Source: an uncultured Oscillospiraceae bacterium (GTDB lineage Bacteria; Bacillota; Clostridia; Oscillospirales; Acutalibacteraceae). From it: a stretch of DNA of 6,360 nucleotides. Each line of letters opens with the position of its first letter. Within the stretch, counting starts at the first letter, position 1. Positions 1-6,360 of the stretch are shown piece after piece. The translations under genes were made by a program, and so were the position numbers. Where the stretch lies: contig USLV01000083.1 in NCBI GenBank assembly GCA_900555705.1, positions 1 to 6,360 of the forward strand. Direction: 5' to 3'. A model generated the notes under the pieces. The model was given only the letters and a program-made list of their open reading frames with translations. It was not told the origin of the DNA and made no database searches.

Positions 1-1
1 G

Positions 2-2524
2 GACATCAAGACGTTGCTCGAGGAGGGCCAGCTCTGCCGCGGACTCACCGACTACGCCCTCGACTGGGGCGACATTGCGCCGCTGCTCGAACGGCGCGGC
101 GCGATCCTGCTCGACGCCTTTGCCCATTCGGGGCAGGATATCCGCCTCGCCTCCCTCTATAACGTGACGGCGCGACAGCTTCCGGTCTGGTCCGGCGGCA
201 TCGACCTGCTCTGTGAGGATCTCCGGGATATGCTGCACCGCGGCATGTCCTGCATCGTGTTGGCCGGCGCGGAGGAAAAGGCGGCCGAGGCGCTGGCGGA
301 GGATCTCGTTAAACAGGAGCTCCCGGCGCTCTACGCCCCTTCGCCGGACGCGCCGCTCAAAAACCGCGTGCTGGTAGTGCGCGGCGGACTGTCCTCCGGC
401 TTTGAATTTCCCGACGCCTCGCTCGCCGTCGTCACCCACGGGCGGCTGAACGCCGCGCGGCGGCCCACACGGCGCGCCAGGCGGAGCAAGGGCGCGGAAA
501 TCCACAGCCTGTCCGAGCTGACAGTGGGAGACTATATCGTCCACGCAGCTCACGGCATCGGCCTCTACGAGGGAATCCACCAGTTGGAGGTGCAAGGGGT
601 TGTCAAGGATTACATCAAGCTGCAGTACGACAAGGGGGACACCCTCTATGTCCCGGTCACGCAGCTTGACCTCGTCTCGAAATATATCGGCACCAAGGAT
701 GAGGTGCGGGTCAAGCTGCACCGTCTCGGCGGACAGGAATGGCAGAAGACCAAAACCCGTGTCCGCACCGCCGTCAAGGACATCGCGAAGGAGCTGATCG
801 CGCTCTATTCAAAGCGCATGTCGGCCCCGGGCTATGCTTTTGATCCCGACGGGGAATGGCAGTACGATTTCGAGCGGCGATTCGAATATGCCGAGACGGA
901 CGACCAGCTCCGCTGTATCGACGAGATCAAATCGGATATGGAGCGGAGTGTGCCGATGGACCGGCTGCTCTGCGGCGATGTGGGGTTCGGCAAAACGGAG
1001 GTGGCGCTGCGTGCCGCCTTCAAATGTGTCTCTCAGAGCAAGCAATGTGCAATCCTCGTACCGACCACGATTCTGGCCTTCCAACACTACAACACCGTCG
1101 TCCGCCGGATGGAGGGCTTTCCGGTGCGGATCGAGATGCTCTCCCGGTTTCGCAGCCCGAAGCAGCAGGAGGAAATCCTGAAGCGCACGGCGCGGGGGGA
1201 GGTCGACATCCTCGTCGGCACCCATCGCATGCTCTCGAAGGATGTGTCCTTCCGGGATCTTGGGCTGTTCATCGTGGATGAGGAACAGCGGTTCGGCGTC
1301 GCGCAGAAGGAACGCATCAAGGAGATGACGCCGAACGTCGATGTGTTGACCCTTTCGGCGACGCCGATTCCCCGGACACTCAATATGGCGATGAGCGGCA
1401 TCCGGGACATGTCGGTCATCGAGGAGGCGCCGCAGGACCGGCGTCCGGTGCAGACCTATGTGCTGGAGCACGACAACGGTATCATCACCGACGCGATCCG
1501 GCGGGAGCTCCGGCGCGACGGACAGGTTTATTATCTGCATAACCGTGTGGAAGACATTGAGCGGGTGGCGGCCGGGCTGCAAATGCGGATTCCGGAGGCG
1601 CGTGTCGGCTTCGCCCACGGCAAGATGACCGAGGAACAGCTCTCGGACATCTGGCGGCAGGTTCTGGAGCACGAGCTGGACATCCTCGTCTGCACAACCA
1701 TTATCGAGACCGGCGTCGACATCTCCAACGTCAACACCCTCGTGATCGAAAACGCCGACCGGTTCGGCCTGTCCCAGCTGCACCAGCTGCGCGGGCGGGT
1801 CGGGCGTTCCTCCCGCCGCGCCTTCGCCTATCTCACGTTTGTGCGCGGCAAGGTGCTGTCGGATGTGGCGACCAAGCGGTTGGAGGCCATGCGGGAGTTC
1901 ACGGAGTTCGGCGCGGGCTTCAAGATTGCGATGCGGGATATGGAGATCCGCGGCGCGGGCAACCTGCTCGGCGCGCAGCAGCACGGGCATATGGAGGCGG
2001 TCGGCTATGAGATGTATCTCCGGCTGCTGTCCGAGGCGGTGAACGAGGAGAAGGGCGGCGGTGCACCCGAACGGGATGCCGAATGCCTGATCGATTTGCA
2101 GGTGCCCGCGCATATTCCCGAGAGCTACATCGGCACCAACGCCCAGCGGCTCGACGTCTATCGCCGCATTGCGGACATTCGCACCCATGAGGACTCGCTC
2201 GACGTCTACGACGAGCTGATCGATCGCTTCGGCGAGCCGCCGGAGGCGGTGCAGGGGCTGATCGATGTCGCGCTGTTGCGTAACATGGCGGCCTCGGTCG
2301 GGATCTATGAGGTCAAGCAGCAGCAGGACACCCTGCTGCTCTATCAGCGCAAGCTGAATATGGAAACCGGCGCGCGTATGAACGCCGCTATGAAGGGGCG
2401 CGTCATGATCAGCGCCGGGGCAAAACCCTATTTCGCCGTACGGATCAAGGCTGGGCTCACGCCGCTCGACACGCTGCGGGAGGCGCTCGAGGCGGCGATC
2501 CCGGAAGAGGCGCGTGTCGAATAA
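2..2524 (+). CDS. mfd: Transcription-repair coupling factor Mfd, 5'-truncated by the window edge
   Basis: Mfd is an ATP-driven DNA translocase that pushes stalled RNA polymerase off damaged template and recruits UvrA for nucleotide excision repair. The frame is open from base 2, so the gene starts upstream; 840 codons remain of a family length near 1150, and roughly 300 N-terminal residues (much of the UvrB-like region) are missing. Numbering from base 2, the CarD-like RNA polymerase-interaction domain lies near residues 172-230 (VGDYIVHAAHGIGLYEG). The motor follows: Walker A GDVGFGKT at 325-332, DEEQ at 426-429, SATPIPRTL at about 452-459, and motif VI QLRGRVGR at 595-602. The RecG/Mfd-shared TRG region spans about 620-680 (EFGAGFKIAMRDMEIRGAGN), and the C-terminal regulatory domain about 700-800. 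All motor motifs look intact, so the protein is probably functional. It ends in TAA and is followed within 6 nt by a terminator hairpin. The identification is secure. Confidence 0.97.
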   Translation, partial: DIKTLLEEGQLCRGLTDYALDWGDIAPLLERRGAILLDAFAHSGQDIRLASLYNVTARQLPVWSGGIDLLCEDLRDMLHRGMSCIVLAGAEEKAAEALAEDLVKQELPALYAPSPDAPLKNRVLVVRGGLSSGFEFPDASLAVVTHGRLNAARRPTRRARRSKGAEIHSLSELTVGDYIVHAAHGIGLYEGIHQLEVQGVVKDYIKLQYDKGDTLYVPVTQLDLVSKYIGTKDEVRVKLHRLGGQEWQKTKTRVRTAVKDIAKELIALYSKRMSAPGYAFDPDGEWQYDFERRFEYAETDDQLRCIDEIKSDMERSVPMDRLLCGDVGFGKTEVALRAAFKCVSQSKQCAILVPTTILAFQHYNTVVRRMEGFPVRIEMLSRFRSPKQQEEILKRTARGEVDILVGTHRMLSKDVSFRDLGLFIVDEEQRFGVAQKERIKEMTPNVDVLTLSATPIPRTLNMAMSGIRDMSVIEEAPQDRRPVQTYVLEHDNGIITDAIRRELRRDGQVYYLHNRVEDIERVAAGLQMRIPEARVGFAHGKMTEEQLSDIWRQVLEHELDILVCTTIIETGVDISNVNTLVIENADRFGLSQLHQLRGRVGRSSRRAFAYLTFVRGKVLSDVATKRLEAMREFTEFGAGFKIAMRDMEIRGAGNLLGAQQHGHMEAVGYEMYLRLLSEAVNEEKGGGAPERDAECLIDLQVPAHIPESYIGTNAQRLDVYRRIADIRTHEDSLDVYDELIDRFGEPPEAVQGLIDVALLRNMAASVGIYEVKQQQDTLLLYQRKLNMETGARMNAAMKGRVMISAGAKPYFAVRIKAGLTPLDTLREALEAAIPEEARVE

Positions 2525-2530
2525 ACAGGG

Positions 2531-2571
2531 AAGGGGGGACGGGAAGCCGATGCGCTTCCCGTCCCCTCTTT
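2531..2571 (+). terminator. Rho-independent terminator of mfd
   Basis: The hairpin starts 6 nt after the mfd stop codon. The arms 2531-2547 and 2554-2570 pair over 17 positions with a single G-U wobble and a 6-nt loop (CGATGC), with a very GC-rich core (GGGGACGGGAAGC). The T stretch after the core is short and interrupted (TCTTTGATGTT), so termination depends mainly on the stem. The opposite strand has no T-run after the hairpin, so it looks one-directional. Confidence 0.8.
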
Positions 2572-2710
2572 GATGTTGCCCTCTGAAGCCCGTCTCGTCC
2601 CATGTGTTCCAAAGGAACCGATGAAGGTGCGATTTGAGTATCTCTCCGCCTGGAACCTGCGGCACTCTCATCTATCCGTCCTCAGTGACCCTGTCCGGTG
2701 CTTCTTCAAC
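2572..2710. other. Spacer between convergent mfd and tex, no gene recognised
   Basis: About 140 nt lie between the two terminator hairpins. I see no ORF with a ribosome binding site and no convincing promoter on either strand. It holds a small perfect hairpin, GTTCC-AAA-GGAAC, at 2606-2618, and a weaker CCGC...GCGG pairing at 2646-2662 enclosing TGGAACC. These could be chance, remnants of an older leader RNA, or part of a small RNA ending at the 2711-2756 hairpin. None of these can be settled by eye. Confidence 0.4.
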
Positions 2711-2756
2711 AAAAAATCCCCGGCTTTTTCGAACGGAAAAGCCGGGGACTTTGTTT
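2711..2756 (-). terminator. Rho-independent terminator of tex, probably bidirectional
   Basis: The arms 2717-2730 and 2735-2748 pair over 14 positions with one G-U wobble and a 4-nt loop, with a core of CCCCGGC/GCCGGGG. On the minus strand the hairpin begins 8 nt after the tex stop codon and is followed by six T residues (A run at 2711-2716), a textbook layout. On the plus strand the same stem is followed by CTTTGTTTTTAT, so it could also stop transcripts that read through the mfd terminator. Confidence 0.92.
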
Positions 2757-4898
2757 TTATTCGGTTTTGTCTGTCGGGCGGCGCATGGTCAGGGAGATGC
2801 GCTTCTTCGCAATATCCACCGACAGCACCCAGACGGTCACGATATCACCAACCTTCAAAACCTCTGAAGGATGCTTGATAAACCGGTTCGTGATCTGACT
2901 GATATGTACCAGTCCGTCCTGATGCACCCCGACGTCCACAAAGACGCCGAAATCGATGACGTTGCGCACCGTACCGGTCAACTCCATCCCGGCCTTCAGA
3001 TCCTCCAGCCCCATCACATCGGTGCGGAGCAGCGGCGGCGGCAGCTCATCGCGCGGATCGCGACCCGGCCGTTTCAGCTCCGCCGCCATATCCGCGAGCG
3101 TCGGCACGCCGACTCCCAGTTCGGCTGCAACCGCTTCTGCGCCTCTGTCGGCAAGCAGCGCGTCGACCGCCTCCACCCGGCCACCGCAGAGAGTCAGCAG
3201 CGCCCGCGCGGCGGCATAGCTCTCGGGGTGGACCGCCGTATTGTCGAGCGGCTCCCGGCTCTCCGGCACCCGGAGAAAACCCGCGCACTGCTCAAAAGCG
3301 CGCGGCCCGAGCTTCGGCACCTTTTTGAGCTGGGCACGGGAAGAAAAGGCGCCGTTCTCCTGACGATAGGCCACGATGTTCTTCGCGACCGTGCCGTTGA
3401 TGCCCGCGACCCGCGCGAGCAGCGGCGCGGAGGCGGTGTTGAGATCGACGCCGACCGCGTTGACGCAGCTTTCGACCACGCCGTCCAGCGCCGCCGACAG
3501 CTGCGCCGGGGGCATATCGTGCTGATACTGCCCGACACCGATCGCCTTCGGATCAATCTTGACCAGCTCCGCGAGCGGATCCTGCAAACGACGGGCAATC
3601 GAGACGGCCGAACGGAGCGAAACGTCGTATTCCGGGAACTCCTCGGCCGCAAGCTTCGACGCGGAATAGACCGATGCGCCCGCCTCGCTGACCACCATAT
3701 AGTGCAGGCCGGTATCCAGCTCCCGGATCAGCTCGGCGGCGAATACCTCCGTCTCATGCGAGGCGGTGCCGTTGCCGATGGCAAACACCCGGACGCCATA
3801 TGCTTTGATCCAGCGCTTCATTTTGGCCTTCGCCTCATCCAGCTTGTTGTGTGGCGGCGCGGGATAGATCACACCGGTGTCCAGCACCTTGCCGGTGCCG
3901 TCCACCACCGCGACCTTGCAGCCGGTGCGATAGCCGGGGTCCAGGCCGATCGTGACGAAGCCCCGAACCGGCGGCTGCATCAGCAGCTGCCGCAGATTCA
4001 TCGAAAAAACTTGAATCGCCGCGTCGCTCGCGCGGGTGGTCAGCTCGTTGCGGATTTCGCGTTCCACCGCGGGAAACAGCAGACGGTCATAGGCATCCTC
4101 AGCCGCGTCCTCCACAACCGGTGTGGCCGCCGACCGGCCGGGGTGCAGATGGAGAGAGCGCAGGATGTGCATGGCCTTATCCCGGTCGAAGGAGACCGAC
4201 ACGCGGAGCAGCTCCTCCCGTTCGCCGCGGTTGACCGCCAGTACACGGTGACCTGCCATGCGGGCAAGCGGCTCGGAGAAATCGGCATACATCTCATAGA
4301 CCCCGAGCTCCTCTTTGGCCCCTTTCGCGACAAGCCGGCCGTTCGCCATGCAGACAACCCGCAGCCGCTTGCGCGCGGCGGCGTCATCCGAGATGCGCTC
4401 CGCAAGGATGTCCTTTGCACCCTGCAATGCGTCGGCCGCCGTCTCGACACCGCGCGCCGCATCCACATATGCCGCCGCGAGCACCAGCGGGTCGGCACAG
4501 TCCGGCGCCTGCTCATAGAGCGTATCCGCGAGCGGCTGCAAGCCCTTCTCCCGCGCAATGGAGGCGCGCGTCCGCCGCTTCGGCCGGAAGGGGCGATAGA
4601 GATCGTCGAGCTCGGTCAGGGTGACGGCGGCATCCAGCGCCGCTGCCAGCTCGTCGGTCAGGACGCCCTGCTCTTCGAGCGAGGAACGAATTTTGCCGCG
4701 CTGCTCCTCCATGCCGCGGAGATATTGCAGCCGCTGTTCCAGCTCCCGCAGAACCTGATCGTCCAGCGAACCGGTCATCTCCTTGCGGTAGCGGGCGATG
4801 AAGGGAATGGTGTTGCCGTCATCAATCAGTTTGACGGTATTTTCCACCTGCTGGGGGCGCAGGTGAAATTCAGCGGTAAGAGTAGCGAGAATATCCAT
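2757..4898 (-). CDS. tex: Tex-family S1 RNA-binding protein (transcription accessory protein)
   Basis: Tex is a cytoplasmic nucleic-acid-binding protein linked to transcription, with a helical core, a YqgF/RuvC-like fold, helix-hairpin-helix repeats and a C-terminal S1 domain. This 713-residue protein is full length, close to the Bacillus YdcI form (about 720). The N-terminal Tex signature is at 29-44 (NTIPFIARYRKE). The YqgF-like domain covers about 314-440 (GLDPGYRTG at 318-326, AIGNGTASHETE at 373-384). The conserved QDPLAELVKIDPKAIGVGQYQHDM stretch spans about 439-462. The helix-hairpin-helix region covers about 485-545 (DLNTAS, VAGINGTVAKNI), and the S1 domain about 634-706 (GTVRNVIDFGVFVDVG, DGLVHISQ). 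The ATG at 4898 is preceded by GGAGG (4905-4909) at 6 nt spacing. It is the last gene of a minus-strand unit, 18 nt after the membrane protein gene, and ends at a strong terminator. Family assignment is secure; the exact cellular role of Tex is not well defined. Confidence 0.96.
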   Translation of the reverse strand: MDILATLTAEFHLRPQQVENTVKLIDDGNTIPFIARYRKEMTGSLDDQVLRELEQRLQYLRGMEEQRGKIRSSLEEQGVLTDELAAALDAAVTLTELDDLYRPFRPKRRTRASIAREKGLQPLADTLYEQAPDCADPLVLAAAYVDAARGVETAADALQGAKDILAERISDDAAARKRLRVVCMANGRLVAKGAKEELGVYEMYADFSEPLARMAGHRVLAVNRGEREELLRVSVSFDRDKAMHILRSLHLHPGRSAATPVVEDAAEDAYDRLLFPAVEREIRNELTTRASDAAIQVFSMNLRQLLMQPPVRGFVTIGLDPGYRTGCKVAVVDGTGKVLDTGVIYPAPPHNKLDEAKAKMKRWIKAYGVRVFAIGNGTASHETEVFAAELIRELDTGLHYMVVSEAGASVYSASKLAAEEFPEYDVSLRSAVSIARRLQDPLAELVKIDPKAIGVGQYQHDMPPAQLSAALDGVVESCVNAVGVDLNTASAPLLARVAGINGTVAKNIVAYRQENGAFSSRAQLKKVPKLGPRAFEQCAGFLRVPESREPLDNTAVHPESYAAARALLTLCGGRVEAVDALLADRGAEAVAAELGVGVPTLADMAAELKRPGRDPRDELPPPLLRTDVMGLEDLKAGMELTGTVRNVIDFGVFVDVGVHQDGLVHISQITNRFIKHPSEVLKVGDIVTVWVLSVDIAKKRISLTMRRPTDKTE

Positions 4899-4916
4899 GA
4901 AAAACCTCCGGTCTTG

Positions 4917-5219
4917 TCAATTCCAGTGCATAAAAACGGAAAACAGCCACCAGAAACACAGCGAGAGCAGGATGCTCAGGGCAATATACACGATCCGCAG
5001 AGACCTGCGCCGGATGTGCCTGGCCGACAGGCAGCAGAGCGTGGTCACCAGCACGACGATTACGCCCCAGAACAGGGCGGTGAAATGGTTGGCATTAAAG
5101 CCGTCCACACAGCCACAGCCCAGCCATTCGACAATCACGGCGCGGTTCAGCCACATATACGGAATAAACAGCAGGGGAAATAGCAGCAGCGGGCGGATCA
5201 GCCGCCATACTTTTGTCAT
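4917..5219 (-). CDS. Small three-helix membrane protein of unknown function
   Basis: I do not recognise this 100-residue protein. Three hydrophobic segments are visible: about 8-24 (after the basic start MTKVWRLIR), 46-66 and 74-97. The short loop between the second and third is strongly basic (RHIRRRSLR at 67-75), which by the positive-inside rule places that loop and, less certainly, a cytoplasmic side between them. The stretch between helices 1 and 2 contains GCGC (34-37) followed by VDGFNANHFTALFW, the most distinctive part and the likely conserved motif. A second cysteine pair sits at 62-63 inside helix 2. The gene begins in an ATGA overlap with the Nudix stop codon, with AGGAGG (5228-5233) 8 nt upstream, so translation is probably coupled to the Nudix gene. 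Coding reality is supported by the overlap, the strong ribosome binding site and the tight spacing to tex. No function can be assigned. Confidence 0.85.
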   Translation of the reverse strand: MTKVWRLIRPLLLFPLLFIPYMWLNRAVIVEWLGCGCVDGFNANHFTALFWGVIVVLVTTLCCLSARHIRRRSLRIVYIALSILLSLCFWWLFSVFMHWN

Positions 5220-5767
5220 CCCTCAGCCCTCCTCTGCCTGCGCAGCGCATACAGCTTGAGCACGGCGGTCTGGGTCTTGGCATCCGGCACCCGGTTTTCA
5301 AGCACCAGACGTACCGCCTCGTCGAGCGGGATGCGCTCAACCTCGAGGAACTCGTCCTCATCCGGCTGCATCTCGCCAAAGGTGAGGCCGGTCGCGGCAT
5401 AGAGATGGATGATCTCGCCGCAGTAACCGGGGGAGGGATAGAGCCGTCCAAGAGGGACATAGTCCGCCGCTGAGGCGCCGGTCTCCTCCCGCAGCTCACG
5501 CCGCCCGGCCTCGAGCGGATCCTCGCCGGGCGAGAGCTTTCCGGCGGGTAGCTCCAACACCACCTCTTCATACGGATAGCGGAACTGCCGCACAAACAGC
5601 AGCTCGTCCTTTTCGGTCAGCGCGGCGATACAGACGCCGCCGGGATGCTCGATCACCTCGCGCAGCGCGGTCGCGCCGTTTGGCAGCCGCGCCTCATCCA
5701 CCCGCAGGTTCACGATCTTTCCGCGATAGCGATACTCCTGCTTCAGCGGTGTTTCGGTCAGATTCAT
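5216..5767 (-). CDS. nudF: Nudix hydrolase, ADP-ribose pyrophosphatase type
   Basis: Enzymes of this group hydrolyse ADP-ribose and related nucleotide sugars to AMP plus a sugar phosphate, using divalent metal, and act in the cytoplasm. The 183-residue protein has a perfect Nudix box at 76-98: G76, E82, then RELREETGA at 90-98, with E91, E94 and E95 as the expected metal ligands. The SPG turn at 112-114, about 15 residues after the box, is the feature used to separate ADP-ribose pyrophosphatases from other Nudix enzymes. The FVRQFRYP stretch at 58-65 and the ELPAGK lead-in at 72-77 fit the same group. The acidic loop PDEDE at 135-139 is a likely source of the catalytic glutamate, and DAKTQTAVL near the C-terminus is also typical. 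The ATG at 5767 has AAGGAG at 8 nt. It is the first gene of the Nudix-membrane-tex unit. Substrate assignment is by family motif only; another nucleoside diphosphate derivative is possible. Confidence 0.92.
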   Translation of the reverse strand: MNLTETPLKQEYRYRGKIVNLRVDEARLPNGATALREVIEHPGGVCIAALTEKDELLFVRQFRYPYEEVVLELPAGKLSPGEDPLEAGRRELREETGASAADYVPLGRLYPSPGYCGEIIHLYAATGLTFGEMQPDEDEFLEVERIPLDEAVRLVLENRVPDAKTQTAVLKLYALRRQRRAEG

Positions 5768-5775
5768 AGAAATCG

Positions 5776-5781
5776 CTCCTT
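5776..5781 (-). promoter_or_regulatory. Shine-Dalgarno site of the Nudix gene
   Basis: AAGGAG on the minus strand, 8 nt before the ATG at 5767, fixes this start. The site lies directly beside GATGA (5781-5785), which can pair with a copy of TCATC further up the leader, so the ribosome site may be partly covered in one possible fold. Confidence 0.85.
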
Positions 5782-5802
5782 CATCATATGGTAGAGAGTA
5801 CC

Positions 5803-5847
5803 CTCGATGAACAAAGGGGGAGGTCTGTTTTCCTTTTATTCATCGAG
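5803..5847. repeat. Large imperfect palindrome in the divergent intergenic region
   Basis: The arms CTCGATGAA (5803-5811) and TTCATCGAG (5839-5847) are perfect 9-bp inverted repeats. After one mismatch (5812/5838) the pairing continues inward from 5813-5822 with 5828-5837, including several G-U pairs if read as plus-strand RNA. No T-run follows on either strand, so it does not look like a terminator. It sits between the divergent Nudix and M14 genes, where an operator for one or both promoters would be expected. A leader RNA hairpin is the other option. I could not find a convincing -35/-10 pair on either strand to place it against. Confidence 0.65.
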
Positions 5848-5861
5848 AGCAGGCTAAACAG

Positions 5862-5867
5862 AAAGGG
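5862..5867 (+). promoter_or_regulatory. Shine-Dalgarno site of the M14 peptidase gene
   Basis: AAAGGG lies 9 nt before the ATG at 5877. It decides that start over the in-frame ATG 15 nt further in, which would be too far away. Confidence 0.65.
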
Positions 5868-5876
5868 CTGAGAACG

Positions 5877-6360
5877 ATGGACAGGATTGTGATGCCGCAG
5901 CCGGCGGACGCGGGTGCGGTTCGGGGTATGCTGTACGCTCTGCGGGGGCGCTACAGCTTTCTGGATATGATGCCGATCGGGCGCAGCGTGCTCGGCCGGG
6001 AGATATACGGGCTTCTGCTCGGCAGCGGGCGCGAACGGATTCTCTATACCGCCGCTTTCCACGCCCAAGAGTGGATCACGTCGCTGGTACTGATGCGGCT
6101 CTGTGAGGATATCTGCCGGGCGCTCGCGGGAGACGGGCGTATCGCGGAGATGGATTTCCGCAGCGCGCTCGCCGGACGCTGTCTCGTGATGGTACCGCAG
6201 GTCAACCCCGACGGCGTCGAAATTGCGCTCCACGGCGCCGCTTCAGCGGGCGAATATGCCGAGATGGTCGCGAAAGAAGGCGGCGACGAGCCGGGACGCT
6301 GGCAGGCAAACGCACGCGGCGTCGATCTGAACCACAACTTCGACGCTGGGCGCAACGAGC
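5877..6360 (+). CDS. M14-family zinc metallopeptidase, 3'-truncated by the window edge
   Basis: The frame from ATG 5877 stays open for 161 codons to the window end. It shows the M14 (carboxypeptidase A-like) signatures in order: GRSVLGREIYGL at 35-46, the first zinc motif HAQE at 62-65 (H62 and E65 as ligands, in FHAQEWITS), VNPDGVE at 109-115, and ANARGVDLNHNFDAG at 144-158. The third zinc ligand and the catalytic glutamate are expected beyond the window and cannot be checked. The N-terminus is neither hydrophobic nor long, so no signal peptide or propeptide is present and the enzyme is probably cytoplasmic. The NHNFD version, where classical carboxypeptidases have NRNFD, hints at a substrate other than a plain C-terminal residue; bacterial relatives include gamma-D-glutamyl-diamino-acid peptidases acting on cell-wall peptides, which is an inference here. 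It is divergent from the Nudix unit across 109 nt. Family assignment is firm; substrate is open. Confidence 0.93.
   Translation, partial: MDRIVMPQPADAGAVRGMLYALRGRYSFLDMMPIGRSVLGREIYGLLLGSGRERILYTAAFHAQEWITSLVLMRLCEDICRALAGDGRIAEMDFRSALAGRCLVMVPQVNPDGVEIALHGAASAGEYAEMVAKEGGDEPGRWQANARGVDLNHNFDAGRNE

Noticed and set aside
14..16. TTG as the start of mfd
   Set aside because: The frame stays open to the window edge, and Mfd needs about 300 more N-terminal residues; the true start lies upstream.
809..2671. 620-codon open frame on the minus strand opposite mfd
   Set aside because: It mirrors intact Mfd motor motifs, has Arg/His/Leu-rich composition without any domain, and its start lies in the intergenic spacer without a good ribosome site.
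2580..2690. Riboswitch-like words in the spacer: TGGAACC...GCGG resembling a T-box core, and GAAGCCCG...GAAGGTGC resembling SAM-I leader pieces
   Set aside because: The T-box core needs several mismatches and an insertion, and the SAM-like words lack the flanking conserved elements and spacing. No downstream gene on the same strand could be controlled before the next terminator.
2871..5183. 770-codon open frame on the plus strand opposite tex
   Set aside because: Tex is unmistakable on the other strand. The antisense frame is rich in Arg, His, Gln and Leu with no recognisable domain, has no ribosome site, and runs through the tex start region; it results from the GC-rich third positions of tex.
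5784..5789. TATGAT on the minus strand as a -10 box for the Nudix gene
   Set aside because: It directly abuts the AAGGAG site, so a transcript starting there would begin within or after the ribosome site, and no good -35 lies 16-18 nt upstream.
5784..6233. 149-codon minus-strand frame over the divergent intergenic region and M14 gene
   Set aside because: It lies opposite clear M14 peptidase motifs, has no domain or ribosome site, and runs through the palindrome.

Overview
This window reads as an ordinary housekeeping stretch from a GC-rich, low-complexity-free bacterial chromosome. Strong purine-rich Shine-Dalgarno sites (AAGGAG, AGGAGG), a Bacillus-length Tex protein and an M14 peptidase of the type carrying NHNFD point to a Bacillota lineage, probably a high-GC Clostridia such as Oscillospirales. 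That assignment is inference from gene style, not a database result.

Layout. Bases 2-2524 (+) hold the 3' three quarters of mfd, the transcription-repair coupling factor; its start lies left of the window. A strong hairpin follows at 2531-2571. After about 145 nt with no recognisable gene, a second strong hairpin (2711-2756) serves the convergent tex gene and probably works on both strands. The minus strand then carries a compact three-gene unit, transcribed right to left: a Nudix hydrolase of the ADP-ribose pyrophosphatase type (5767-5216), an unrecognised three-helix membrane protein (5219-4917, overlapping the Nudix stop by 4 nt), and tex (4898-2757, 18 nt further on). A 109-nt divergent intergenic region (5768-5876) carries a large imperfect palindrome. 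To its right, an M14 zinc peptidase gene begins on the plus strand at 5877 and runs off the window end.

How they fit together. Mfd and Tex both act around RNA polymerase or RNA, but they sit on opposite strands behind separate terminators, so the sequence does not support a joint unit. The Nudix-membrane-tex cluster is probably one transcript. The M14 gene is divergent from it.

I found no mobile element, CRISPR array, tRNA or rRNA, and no strong evidence for a novel system. The items most worth a second look are the palindrome with competing pairings in the leader of the Nudix gene, and the unknown small membrane protein translationally coupled inside a Nudix-tex operon.
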